This document shows positions 1-12,399 of a stretch of DNA of 64,000 nucleotides, piece after piece (positions within the stretch are counted from its first letter, which is position 1; each line of letters opens with the position of its first letter). Source of the DNA: Dipteronia dyeriana (taxonomy: Eukaryota > Streptophyta > Magnoliopsida > Sapindales > Sapindaceae); contig CM065302.1 of the NCBI GenBank assembly GCA_032871835.1, positions 1,239,094 through 1,303,093 of the forward strand. Reading direction: 5' to 3'. The notes beneath the pieces are model-generated. The model made no database searches. It saw only the letters and a list, made by a program, of their open reading frames with translations, and was not told the origin of the DNA. A program made the position numbers and the translations under genes.

Positions 1-179
1 TGAGGAGAGAGACTCGGCTAGGTAAATAGGATTAAAAGAAAGAAAAAATAAAATGAGTAAAAAATGGAGTAAAAGTGTTAAGTGGAAATTAAAAATTATA
101 GGAAAGAAAATATATAAGCTAAAGTAAAAGGAATGAATATATAAAATTGTGAATATAAAAAAGTAATATATTGAATAGA

Positions 180-180
<1 letters not shown>

Positions 181-215
<35 letters not shown>
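181..215. repeat. (TA)n microsatellite
   Basis: An uninterrupted AT dinucleotide run lies in very AT-rich DNA. Nothing else is recognisable in bases 1-360. Confidence 0.9.
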
Positions 216-218
<3 letters not shown>

Positions 219-360
219 TATCAAAATAATTAAAATTTAATATTATAATACTATAATACTATAATTCATTTTAACTTTTTATCTTAACATTTAAAAAATA
301 ATAATTTAAAATTTTATGCATTAACAACAATTGTCTTGCATAATACAATAAATCCTACCC

Positions 361-659
361 ATATAATATTATATTTCCGAGGGGTAGGTACCTGTGGTCA
401 AAAAAATCAAATGTATTTCCGAGAGGTAGTCATACGCGGTCGGAAATAGTATTAACGTCTAAATTTGGTGCCATTTTCATAATATTTTTGACGAATTTCG
501 ATATTATTTGTGAGGACATTTTTGTTGTCGGAAATGATATGTAATATTTTTATCCTTTTTTGACGACATGAGTTTTACGGTTAGAAAAACAACTATTTTT
601 AACTAAATTTTGACTTCGTCTGAAATGTTTGGTCAGAAAAGACCATTTTTCTTGTAGTG
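361..659. mobile_element. Right end of a CACTA (En/Spm) transposon, left end outside the window or lost
   Basis: The segment ends with CTTGTAGTG at 651-659, the reverse complement of the CACTACAAG terminus typical of plant CACTA elements. Upstream are degenerate copies of a TTCCGA/TCGGAAA-type subterminal motif (near 375, 412, 448, 528), as expected for the subterminal repeat zone of such elements. No transposase is visible. The left terminus was not found, so the boundary at 361 is only where the subterminal motifs start. A 3-bp target duplication cannot be tested without the other end. Confidence 0.6.
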
Positions 660-1345
660 GGGCGTCAATGAATGAGATGAGATTTAGACTCGAAATAGAG
701 TTCACTGGAGTATCTGTCTTCTTATTTGGTGTACCAATACGGAATTCTTAAACAAGGCAGATTTTGCATGCACTACTAGTATGTTGGAAGATTAACTGGT
801 GTTTACTATTTCATTTGTATGTCCAAATAAATGTTGTTTTCTATGTCTCCATATTCCATATGCTATTAGACTTTTGTCAATTCACTTCTCTCCGATCATG
901 AATCTCAGTTCTGCAAGTTGGCTCATCACTACTGGAATGTCTATTTGTATTAACATCAGTTTCCATCATTTTCATGTTTGTTGAAAATGGAAACCCTATG
1001 ATTTGAATAATATTTCAGCTGTCACACCGTGTGAATATATGTTCTACTGAAATTTTGAAGAAGGGGACATCAATTTATTGATATATATATATAAAAAAAC
1101 AATTGATTCCATTGATTTAAGTTCAATTAATTTAGTTGACTTTGAAATTTAGGAGCCTGCATCCTTTTGAAATGACAAAAGTTATATTGACAATGGTTTT
1201 TTTAAATGAAAGTTATATCGACAAATAACAACTGAATCACTATTCAAGCAGTGGAATGCCAAAAGAAAAACAATGTTTGTTTCTTAATAATGATTTTTTT
1301 TTATTCTTTTATTTATTTTTTATTTCTAAATTAATCACTTCGATA
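660..1345. other. AT-rich spacer without recognisable gene
   Basis: Only short chance reading frames occur here, with no recognisable domain. The stretch separates the CACTA end from the copia remnant. It could include decayed 5' copia sequence that I cannot identify. Confidence 0.5.
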
Positions 1346-1349
1346 GGAA

Positions 1350-2602
1350 GATATTCTGGAGAGTTTTTCAGATGGATGTGAAATCCTCATTTTTGAATAG
1401 GGAGATAGGGAAGAAGTCTACATACAGCAACCTATGGGGTATGTAAAGAAGGGGTAAGAAAATAAGGTGTACAAGCTGAAGAAGGCCTTATATGGGCTGA
1501 AACAGGCACCCAGGGAGTGGTATACACGCATTGACACATATTTTATCCGACATGAGTTCCAGAGATGTCCTTATGAGCACACTTTGTATATCAAATCTAA
1601 CTCCCATTGAGATATTCTTATTGTGTGCCTATATGTTGATGATCTGATCATTACCGGCAATAACCCTGAGATGATTGCAGAGTTCAACAATGAAATGACT
1701 AGTCATTTTGAGATGACAGATTTGGGGTTGATGTCCTATTTCCTCGGCATTGAGGTGACTCATACAGATGAAGGTATTTTTGTGTGTCAAAAGAAGTATG
1801 CTGGTGATGTACTGAAAAAGTTCAAGATGGAGGGATGTAAGCCGATGCTGACTCCAGTTGAAGAAAGGTTGAAGTTAGAGAAAGATGGGTCAGGAGAGCG
1901 AGTTGATGCTACCATCTTTCGAGGCTAGTAGGAAGTCTGAGATACTTAACTTCTACTAGGCCTGATATTTCTTATGGAGTTGGACTTATTAGCAGGTTCA
2001 TGGATTCTTCGAGACAATCTCACTTGCAGGCTGGCAAGCGTATCTTGCGATATGTGAAAGGTACACTGGGTGATGGTATCTTTTACTCTTCCGCTAACAA
2101 AGTCGAGCTTGTTGGATATACAGATAGTGACTGGGCAGGTGATACGGAGAAGAGGAAAAGCACATCTGGATTTGCATTCCATCTTGGTTCTGGAGTATTT
2201 TCTTGGTCTTCGAATAAGCAACAGGTGGTTGCTCTATCGACAACAGAAGTTGAGTACATTGCAGTTGTTGGTGGTGCTACACAGACTGTGTGGCTACGTC
2301 GCATGCTTTCTGAGTTAAAGCATCAGCAGGATGCTCCCACAGTGATCTACTGCGACAACAAGTCCACCATTTCTCTGACCAAGAATCCAGCCTACCATGG
2401 TAGAAGTAAGCACATTGATATCCAGTTTCACTTCATACGTGACTTGGTGAAAGACAAGGAGATCGTGATCGAGTACTGTCGTTCAGAGGAACAGGTTGCA
2501 GACATCTTCACGAAGTCGCTCAAAGCTGACATTTTTCAAATGCTTAAGAAGTCTTTGGGCATGACGAGCTATGAAGGACTTGGTTTAAGGGGAGCTATTT
2601 AG
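1350..2602 (+). pseudogene. Ty1/copia retrotransposon remnant (C-terminal reverse transcriptase plus RNase H)
   Basis: This is a 5'-truncated copia polyprotein. From about 1370 the three frames together give the end of the RT palm ([16 protein letters not shown], then LYVDDLIITGNN at about 1628, with the YVDD catalytic pair). The RT C-terminus follows, then RNase H (YTDSDWAGD at about 2119, CDNKST near 2351, SKHIDIQFHFIRD near 2407) and the usual copia tail ending ADIFTKSL. Gag, protease and integrase are absent. Frame breaks near 1390-1460, a stop before 1620 and another break near 1925 make it non-functional. The last frame (2000-2602) is intact to a TAG stop. A purine-rich tract at 2587-2594 looks like the polypurine tract preceding the 3' LTR. 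Confidence 0.93.
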
Positions 2603-2887
2603 GATTAAACCAAGTATTTTATTTGTATTTATCATTTTAGATATTATGTTGGATTTATCCTTCATATAATTCATATTTATCTTTAGTTATGATTATCATT
2701 AGATATGATTATCATTGATTTATTTTTATTGTAATTATCAATAGTTAGGATTATCATTCGTACTATTTGTTTTGCTATATGTTTTCTAATGATAATCCTA
2801 ACTAAAGATAAATATGAATTATATGAACGATAAATCCAACCTAATATATATAATGATAAATACAAATATAATACTTGGTTTAATCCT
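2602..2887. repeat. 100-bp inverted repeat (hairpin) at the start of the copia 3' LTR
   Basis: Bases 2602-2702 and 2786-2887 are near-perfect reverse complements over about 100 bp, with a few mismatches and an 83-bp spacer. The left arm begins at the copia stop codon, just after the polypurine tract, where the 3' LTR should start. The arms are therefore most simply the first 100 bp of that LTR followed by an inverted copy of itself. The spacer contains several near-copies of GATTATCATT. Confidence 0.9.
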
Positions 2888-2910
2888 GCACGAATGTATA
2901 TGTGTATTAT

Positions 2911-3893
2911 GGTATGTTTGGGATTGCTTTTATTTAAAAAATAAATCCTTATTTTTTAAGTTCTTTAGTAAATAGATGTTTAATAAACTTTTAAAACTAG
3001 ATTATTTTTTAATTTAGTATTGAAATAGTTTTTAAGAAGTTGGATAAAAGGTTCTTTTAAAGCATAAACTAATTTATTGTTATACAATATCAATAATACC
3101 CTTACTGTTTAAATAGAAAGTCGATAATACCCTCGGTAATTAAATTTTCCAAAAAAAACTATATTTCAGATTATTTTTTTTTGAAGTATTTAATCCTAAA
3201 ATATTAAATTTTAAAATAAAAGAAAATATTATTTTAATAACAAATATTCAACTCTCTCTCCCTCTAAATTCTCTTATCTTTCTCTTTTCTCTCTCTTCCT
3301 GGGTTTTCAGATCTTTTAAAATCTTGTGCTTTCCAGTTGTTTTGTATCGTTATTGTTTGGATGTTGAAACTGGAAAAGATCTTTTCTGGGTTTTTTTGTG
3401 TGATTGAATGAGAGATAAGGTTCTTGCTTGTTGCTGCTCTTATTGTTGTAACGAGGAGGACGGTCTTGGGATTGCGATTCGAACCGGTTGACTCGAATTT
3501 TATTGGGTTTTCCTTCTGTTTGCCGGAGGAAAACCAGTCTCTACCTTCGACGTCACCGGCGGAGGCTGGTTCTCATCTATTGTTGATTTGTTGAGTTTCA
3601 GATATGTTTGGCGAGTTGACTCAGGCACCTAGTTGCTTGAAAAGAAACTGAGTTGACTCGGTAATTTTTATTTTATTTAAATTTGTGTATTTGTTTTTAT
3701 ATACCTTATACTTATACGGTTAATAATGTCTATTTTAGTAATTTTATTCAATATATTTACCATCATTCGAAAATTAAACACTTTTAAAATTTAGTTTACC
3801 AAATACTTATCAACTTTTTCCTAAGACTGATTATTTCTTAAATTAAACTATAAATAGATTTTTTTTTTCTAAAACAAAACAATCTCAAACATA
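2911..3893. mobile_element. Possible non-autonomous TIR element carrying gene-like DNA
   Basis: TATGTTTGGGATTG at 2913-2926 faces CAATCTCAAACATA at 3880-3893, an inverted pair with one mismatch over 14 bases. Both ends continue into AT-rich arms. The middle (about 3240-3680) differs in composition: a CT-rich leader like a plant 5' UTR, then GC-richer DNA containing CCGGCGGAGG, without a long reading frame. This pattern fits a Pack-type element that captured a gene 5' end, but a target-site duplication was not convincing, so the superfamily is open. Confidence 0.45.
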
Positions 3894-6800
3894 ATCTAAA
3901 ATACAAATTAAACAAGATCAAACACGACAAATAATATTATAATTAAATAGACACATCTGGATTCACACCCTACTTGGATTTGTTTTACAATAATATTACA
4001 CATCTCACCTACAATCTCATCATTTCCATTTCAATACAAGTGGCAGTTGAAGTGTCATTTGATGATTGGACAAATATTAATTGGTGAGTGAACACATAGA
4101 TAAAAGATATAATGATCAATTAATTAATATGTATTTACTCACCAAGAAGACCAGATAGGGCTCGTGGCGTACCTTAAATATATATACATACTAAGTGCAG
4201 TTGGTATATTTTCTTTAATTCAACTTTGATCGTCAATAGTTCAATTCTCAAGCAAAACAAATATTGCTTTTCATTTATATTTTTATTTTACACTCTTTTT
4301 CAATTTCTTTCTTAAATTTCTATCTTCTTCTATAATACATTCGATTAATAAACCCTAAAATCTAAAAATTTAATTTATTGTATCAAAATAATTAATATAT
4401 TATTATGATTCATTTTATTTTATCATTTATATTTTTCTTTATTTAATTATTCTAATTTATTTGAAGAATAAAGAATTCAAAAACATTTATAGTAATATTT
4501 ATTAATCAATTATTTTTGTATAAATTTAAAGAGAATTCATTATAAATACAAAACAAATTTTGTTTTATTATAAAACTATATTTTATTTTATTTTAAGAAT
4601 AACTATTATATTTTTTTCATTGTTTATGTTTTTTTTCTTATTATTATTTATTTTTTAAATATTGTGTTATTTGTTTTTTGTTTTTTAAATGTAAGATTAT
4701 TTAATTCGTTTCGAGTTAATATTCTATTTTTTTATTTTATTTAAAATTTATTATACCATCAATTTTATTTATATAAAAAAAATCACTTTATTATGATTTT
4801 AAATTTTCAATATTTAAATATATATTATTATTTTGTTCAAATATCCCATCTCGTTAAAATTTCTTATCCACCACTATCGACTGTCATATGTGTTTGAATA
4901 AAAATGATATGATTATTGATAAAATGTTTAGTATTATTCTTTGTTTTAAGTCATCCAGACACGTACATATAGTAACTCACTACGTTCTAAAGTTCTGCCT
5001 CCATCCGTCATCACCTCTCTACTTCTTTGAAAATCAACTGTAAATGGCAATGATGATCATCATGTGAAGAATTTGACTTGATTATCAAGAGATCAGGACC
5101 GTCTCCAGATATTTTGGGATCCCATTCATTTCATGGTATTAACAAAATTTTGGATCTTTATAAATAGATTTGGTACAGATGAGTGATATCCCGAACAGAT
5201 TGAATCTTAAAGAACGAGACCTCAAAATAAGAAAAAGTTGATGGCTGGGTTACCTCCCATTATGGGCCGCCCCTGCAAGAGACAACAACACAGTAGAGAT
5301 GCTAAGGTATGGACCTGGGACCACACATTAGAGAATATCAACTCTTAAACTTGATGGAAGTTATATATAATATTGTAATTAGGAAACATATCAATTCAAC
5401 AATTAGTTTCCGGAGCAATATTAATTATAGTTAACTAGGTGTCCCTACCGAGCATAAATGGCTGAAAAACATTTGGTGTTGTCTGCAACAACTCAACAAG
5501 CGAGAAAAGAAAATAACATTAGATTACGATCCTATTGGGTATTATCAGTCTTTTTTTTTTCCTTAAACAATTAGCTTGTGGACATAAATCATAATCTTTG
5601 AAAACTATTCAATCTGACAAAAAGAAAAGAAAATTCGTATGTACAGAATATAAAATTATGTCTGAAAGTCTGTGAAAACTATTTTATTTTACTCTTTTTT
5701 ATATAAATATTAGTCACATGTTTTCAGAATTAAAGAAAAATGATATTATATATATATATATCGATCGGTGCCAATAATTTTTGTTGTTATATAAACAATA
5801 TACCATCTAGTAAAATTTTTAATATAAAATTAAATATTTATTCGGATTGAATATCGAGTTTGTTAGATATAAATATATAACCCAAGTAATTTAACATTTT
5901 AGGTCTAAATGAGAATTGAGATTCTCGATCACAACATATTGAACATTCAGGAGGAAGATTAATGGAAGAATTCATTTTCAAGTTTTTTTATTTTGGGTCT
6001 TTTTTTTTTTTAAAAAAAAGATGTTTTCGAAACATTGTTGGTGAATTTAATTGCATGAGTTTGATTATGCTTAAGTACTATTTTTTTTTATTTTTTTTTA
6101 ATAAATCTCAAATATAGTATTTTATAACGGATCGGGTCGGGTTATCCATTAATTTAACAAATGGTTTTGGGTTTGTATATTTCAACCCACTAAGCTAACG
6201 GGTCGTGTTCGGGTTGAACAATTTTGACACGACCAAAACACGAAACGATACGAATTCACAATAACACGACCTATTGTCAGGTCTATTGTCAGGTAATAAA
6301 TGGCTTCACATTTTATTATGATTCATATTTATTCATCATTTGATTTATGATTTTAGTTTTATTAGTATTTTTCTATTTTTACCTTCTATATATAATATAT
6401 CTCTAATTTTTGCTTTTCAAATAATTGTGACAATTTTTTTATCGTTTAATTTCCAATTTATTATGTAAACTGTTTGATTTTTTATGGGAAAAAACAAAAG
6501 GAAAAAAATACATAAAACAACTGTTTTTTTATAATAGATAAAATCTTATAGTTATAATTAATAAATGTTAGAAAGAAACGGACATTCAAAACAAAAATTG
6601 ACTACAAATTTACAAATTTACAAATTAACACGGTTTTTATTGTATTCAATTAGTTACTGGACCCGACGAGATGAATCACTACAAATACAATTCGAAAAAT
6701 AACTTCTCTGTAAAGAAAATATCATCCTACAATTTACAATTTACAATTTAATGATTAGAAGTACGACTTGAATCTTTATCACATATCACATGTGTGAAAT

Positions 6801-7950
6801 GACATGAATAAAAATCATTATAATGAGACTGATATGCATAATTTTCACTTTTCATGTTAATTTTAATCCTAAATAATGATTGTGCACTTATGTAAGTCAC
6901 TCTTGATAATCATTATGAGTTCTGTTGACTTCATTGACCGTATTAAGATTTCACTTCAGTTTCTTTCGTCTTTTTCCACATATAATGATATTTTTGCAAG
7001 TAAAATTATTAATTCTATACATCTAATAAAATCTTAATATGAATGATTACAATTAATTATTTGGCCTTAAAGCCAATGTTATTACATATTGATGGTCAAT
7101 AAAATTATCCTAGTAATGCCAACTTCTGTTATTTAAAGTCTGCATACGACGGAGACATTTAGCACAAACAAAGTGAACCCTAAGCAGAGTAATTGAATAA
7201 TAAAATATATTATATGACAAACAAAAAAAATGAAACAAATTGGTCAAATGAATCAAGAAATTCAGCACAACCTTTTTTTTTTTATATAGAAATATATCAA
7301 ATGTAGAACTAAATTCTGATTTGAATCAGATAGTATCAATAAGAATGTCAAGATCCGTAACAATTGGAAGGAAAATAGGAGTGACTACTAACAGTAAACA
7401 ATTAAATAAGAATGGATAAGAGACAAATTGTTTCCAATGATTGATCAATGAACAACACTAATTTCATCTTAAACCTATTGCAAATTCTGAAATAAAATAA
7501 GAGTGTTATGTACTTTTCCGTTCCTAGACAAATACGTCAAGAGAATTTTTCCTATGAAGATAATATGGTGGATACAATCAACGAAATAAAGCAAAGAGAA
7601 AGCAATAAATTAGGGAGCATATTAAAATAAAGACATAAATAAATAAGTAAATACAATAAACATATCAAAGAGCTACTATATTTCCTTTTCTTCTCGATCT
7701 CTCTAGTCACCAAAGTTATTGTTTTCCTTCACATTCCTATACAATTAATAAGCCTCCTCCTTTGCTTTTCCAGGGCAATTAGCCTTAGTTTGTGAATTTA
7801 TTTTAACATAATTCATTTTTCGTGGAAATTCAAATTGATGATTGTAAATAGACCGAAATATCAATTCCGATTGAAGTAAAAAATGAGATCAAAGCAATTG
7901 TTAATATCTTACCATTCCAGTAGTCATAGAATCCTAGCACTCCATTTGCA

Positions 7951-7989
<39 letters not shown>

Positions 7990-8448
7990 AACTTTTTACA
8001 TAAACATTTTATTATAATTAAATAATTAACATTTGTATGACTAATAATATGAATGCTTGAAAAAGCTTTTAAAAACCGAAAATCAAGCTTCTACCATAAT
8101 CTACAAACCTGAAAAAACACCACCCCTAAGGCTGACCGACTTCAATTTTCTCAAATCTGTTTAAATAGTAGGTTTGCTAAGAGTTGAAAGGATTTCTGGT
8201 TTATGGTAATTAAATAATTAATAGTCTTTTAAATTTATATAAATTAAAAAAATAATACGATGGGTTTTGTGAAATTAATATTGGTATCCTATATAAGATA
8301 CTCATCTCTTATTTGAAATGGTTTGTTAATATGAATTTATTAATACTAATAATAACTATTAAAAGAGAATACGATGGCTTTTCTACGCTCATCTTTTATT
8401 TGAAACAAGTACAAAGGCACGTGCCAAATCTACGAAGCGTGAGGCCCA
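3894..8448. other. 4.5-kb AT-rich intergenic region, no gene recognised
   Basis: I see no credible coding exon here. Notable contents are a tRNA-like stretch at about 4190-4250, and a GC-richer patch at 6125-6240 with repeated CGGGTCG / ACACGACC words, a motif seen in dispersed plant repeats and again near 18740-18820. Poly(A) and poly(T) runs and a (TA)n tract at 7955-7986 are also present. The rest is probably decayed repeat DNA. Confidence 0.6.
7955..7986. repeat. (TA)n microsatellite
   Basis: A pure AT dinucleotide run of about 32 bases. Confidence 0.9.
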
Positions 8449-8702
8449 ATTCCATCCGAGTTAAGTTTATAAGAGATGGGCCTCAACTCACTTAAAAGCC
8501 CATAAAATGAGTTGAGGCCCATCTCTAACTCGTATAAAACAACCTTATAATTGCTGAGGCACGTCAATTATTATTGCTGAGTGTCACAATTTACACAGCA
8601 ATTCCATCCGAGTTAAGTCTGTAAAAGATGGGCCTCAACACACTTAAAAGCCCAATAAAGTGAGTTGAGGCCCATCTCTAACTCGTATAAAAAAGCCTGT
8701 AT
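8449..8702 (+). promoter_or_regulatory. RPT5 promoter: 151-bp tandem duplication, each copy with mirrored TGGGCC elements and a TATA-like box
   Basis: A block starting AATTCCATCCGAGTTAAG at 8449 recurs at 8600, a period of 151 bp. Each copy contains an inverted pair of TGGGCC/GGCCCA motifs. In copy 1 the arms are 19 bp and perfect (8472-8490 and 8508-8526); in copy 2 they lie at about 8626-8642 and 8661-8677 with one mismatch. Each copy ends with CTCGTATAAAA. The second TATA-like box (about 8683-8692) lies about 135 bp before the RPT5 start codon and is the likely core promoter. TGGGCC (site II) elements are known in plant housekeeping promoters, where TCP factors bind them. Confidence 0.75.
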
Positions 8703-8825
8703 ATTTCTTCGAAAACAAGACACTCTTCTTTTTTCGTCTCCTCTTTCTATTTCTCATCTTTTTCTCTCTTGCGAACTCAAAACACAAACTCACCAAAAAG
8801 TCATCTACATCGATCACACAGAGAG

Positions 8826-11800
8826 ATGGCGACTGCGATGGTTGAAGACACCTTCGAAGATGACCAGCTCTCCTCCATGACCACTGAGGACATCGTTCGA
8901 GCCTCCCGTCTTCTCGATAACGAGATTCGCGTCCTCAAGGTCCCCAGATCTCTCTTTCTCTCTCCATCTCTCTATCCCCATTTAATTTTTTATTTTTTAT
9001 ATTCTAAAGTTTGAATTTTTATGTATATGATGTCTATTTATATCTTCATTTATATTTGAATATGTTATCAGTATATCTGTATATGTGTGGCTTTGTTTTC
9101 AAGTTTTGCTCTCTTTTTTTTTTGAAGTCTAGGGTTTTCAAGTTGTGATTTTTGTTTTATAGATTATTGACACTGCTGAATAATTGAGTATAATTTTATG
9201 CAAAGGAAGTAAATATCAATGTCCATAGATATCGCAAGGTCCAAGTTTGTGGAAACTACGAGTAAATATAGCCTGAATTTCGATTTTTCAATAATATTTT
9301 TATATCTGTACCACCAGAATTTTTGGGATATTATGGATATTTACCTCCTTGTAAATATGCAATTATGTAAGTGAGGGTGTTTTCTCATTTGAGTTTGTAA
9401 CGAGCATATAAGCTTATGGTCATGTGTACAGTTTTTTTAATTTCTGATAGTGTTCTGCAAATATCTAACTTTGTGTTTTCATTTTTGGGGTTTAGGAAGA
9501 GTTGCAGAGAACTAATCTTGAGTTGGATTCATACAAAGAGAAGATAAAGGAGAATCAAGAGAAAATTAAACTTAATAAGCAACTTCCTTACTTGGTTGGA
9601 AACATTGTTGAGGTAATTTGCTGATCTCTTTCTTTTTTTAATATTTCTGTTCTATTTTAAAATTCCCAGCCTATTTGGTTGACGGTACTGCTATGCTGTG
9701 GGTTGTTAAATGCTATTTTACTTGGACAACCAAATAGTTGAGACTAGGGCTTCCATTTGGGGCAATCAATCTATTTCTTTTATTTCTAATTACTTCTAAT
9801 GGGTAGTATTTGGGATAAGCTATTAATCTGTTTTTTAAGCTTATATGGAAAGGTGAGAAGTTTTATTTTTTAAATTGCTGTTGCAAACATGTGTAGCAAC
9901 TCGTTGAAGTACGTTTTGAGTGGAGTTTCAATTTTGTCTTGGTTAACTAAAAGCTTGTCAATAGAAATGATAGTTGAATTATGATTGAATTGGGTCTTAC
10001 TGTCCTTGTTTTAATACCTTTATGTTTCCAGATTTTGGAGATGAATCCAGAAGATGAGGCTGAGGAAGATGGAGCCAACATTGATCTTGACTCACAGAGG
10101 AAGGGTAAATGTGTAGTGTTGAAAACATCTACTCGTCAGGTGAGGCAACATGTTCTTACATATGTGATCTATGTTTGTGCCTGTTCATGCCAGAGCATGT
10201 CTTTAGGAATACTTGATGTGCGATTATTATTATTGTAGAATGCTTTTATTTTTCTGTTTCAATTTTTTCATGGAGATAAAGTTCAACTGTAGTGCTACAA
10301 TGATACATAAATTTCAGTCAAAAAAATATAGCAAGTGACTAGACGAATTGCGTGGATGAAATTTTTATCTGTATTATTGAAGAACAATGTTGGAAAACCA
10401 TATAATTTTGAAAGTATATGACCAATTCTCAGAGTATAAATCATGAAAAATTCGTAGAATTGTAATTTATTATTTGATCTATCAAAATTTTCATAATTTC
10501 ATCTTGGTTGCAGACCATCTTTCTTCCAGTAGTAGGTCTTGTTGACCCTGATAAATTGAAACCTGGGGATTTGGTTGGAGTCAATAAGGATAGCTACTTG
10601 ATCCTCGACACCCTACCTTCTGAATATGATTCACGAGTGAAGGCAATGGAAGTTGATGAAAAACCAACTGAAGATTATAATGACATTGGAGGGTTGGAGA
10701 AACAGGTAAGCTCTTAATTCTTGTTTTTTCAAGGAAACGTGGTGGTTATTGTTACATGCCAAATATCTTATGTCCTCTATTTTAATTGGTCAGATCCAAG
10801 AACTAGTTGAGGCCATTGTTTTACCAATGACGCACAAGGAGCGGTTCCAAAAGTTAGGGGTTCGTCCACCCAAGGGGGTGCTCTTGTATGGACCTCCTGG
10901 TACAGGAAAAACTTTGATGGCTCGTGCTTGTGCAGCCCAAACAAATGCCACTTTTCTGAAGCTGGCAGGCCCACAGCTTGTTCAGGTATGTTCTTTTTCA
11001 TTTTTTGGGACTTCCCTTCACTAATGTCATTTGATTATCTTTACATTATTACAGTGCGTGACTGCGTCCATAATATTTTTTGGAAGCTTTTTTGTATTAG
11101 CTTTGATTGACATTCTCAAGTCGTCATAAGGCGCTTGATGAATTAATTCTGACTGCTGATCTGTTCATCAGTTTATGATTTGCTAGTTACATGATATTAT
11201 ATGATGTTTGCAATTTTTCTTCTACTTAACGAGGTTTATAACTAATTTGGTATACATGTAGATGTTCATTGGTGATGGAGCCAAACTTGTTCGTGATGCC
11301 TTTCAACTTGCCAAAGAAAAATCTCCATGTATTATTTTTATTGATGAAATTGATGCAATTGGCACAAAGCGTTTTGATAGGTAAACCTCAATTTCAGATT
11401 ATTGTATCATCAGCATCGAATTCTTATTGTATTACTGGTTTGAGTCCGATATTTTGAGGTTTACACTTAAATTGTTGTACTCATTTGAGATTACTATTGT
11501 CGACTGCAGTGAAGTGAGTGGAGATAGGGAGGTGCAGCGAACTATGTTGGAGCTGCTCAATCAGCTTGACGGATTTAGTAGTGATGATAGAATTAAGGTT
11601 TGTTAGTGCTCATTCTACTGCTAGATCTCTTAAAATAACCCTTTTTGGTCATTTGATGCAACTAGAAGCTGTTCAGAGTTTTTGAATTTGTTTTTAGCAA
11701 TTATTACAACCTAAGAAGAAATACTGACTCGGTCATGAACCTGATAGTATAACTTTATGTAAATTGCAGGTGATAGCTGCAACAAATCGTGCAGATATCC

Positions 11801-12399
11801 TGGACCCTGCCCTTATGCGTTCTGGTCGATTGGATCGCAAAATTGAGTTTCCACATCCAACTGAAGAAGCTAGAGCTCGAATCTTGCAGGTTTGTCCTGC
11901 AGAAGTTCTTTCTTATATATCTCTGTGCATTGAATCTTATCTCAGTGTCTTGTAGAACTCCTTACATAATTGATTTTGTAGATTCACTCGAGGAAGATGA
12001 CTGTGCACCCGGATGTTAATTTTGAAGAACTTGCTCGGTCCACTGATGACTTCAATGGAGCACAGCTAAAAGCAGTTTGTGTAGAAGCAGGCATGCTAGC
12101 TCTTCGTCGTGATGCTACTGAGGTACCTTATCTCTCTCTTGCTGTGTGTCATACACGTGAATAGAATTTTTTTTCCACTTTTCCTTTTTAGCAGCAAAAA
12201 ATGTTTCCATTTTGGGACCCAGACCAGGGGTCAGAATTAGGTGTATTACATGCTTTTTGAACTTTTCGGCTGAATATCGGAACAAGTGTAATTCGAGTAT
12301 TTTAATATGGCTTTGGTGTAGGTGAACCATGAGGATTTCAATGAAGGGATCATTCAAGTCCAAGCGAAGAAGAAAGCAAGCTTGAACTATTATGCATAG
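8826..12399 (+). CDS. RPT5: 26S proteasome regulatory particle AAA-ATPase subunit 5 (RPT5 / 6A)
   Basis: One of six ATPases of the 19S base ring, which unfold ubiquitylated proteins and feed them into the 20S core. Ten coding exons: 8826-8939, 9496-9612, 10032-10139, 10514-10705, 10794-10985, 11262-11380, 11510-11597, 11770-11889, 11982-12122, 12322-12399. All have GT..AG junctions and consistent phases, giving 422 aa; Arabidopsis RPT5 proteins are about 424. The N-terminus ([16 protein letters not shown]) leads into a coiled coil and an OB domain. The AAA module has Walker A GPPGTGKT at residues 210-217, Walker B IIFIDEID at 265-272, and the [11 protein letters not shown] region. The protein ends LNYYA, a C-terminal hydrophobic-Tyr-X (HbYX) motif known to dock into the 20S ring and open its gate. 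No disabling change was seen. TCTP lies downstream in convergent orientation. Confidence 0.97.

Noticed and set aside
6125..6300. CGGGTCG/CACGACC patch considered as a transposon end
   Set aside because: No paired terminus or target duplication was found. It is noted only as a dispersed-repeat fragment.
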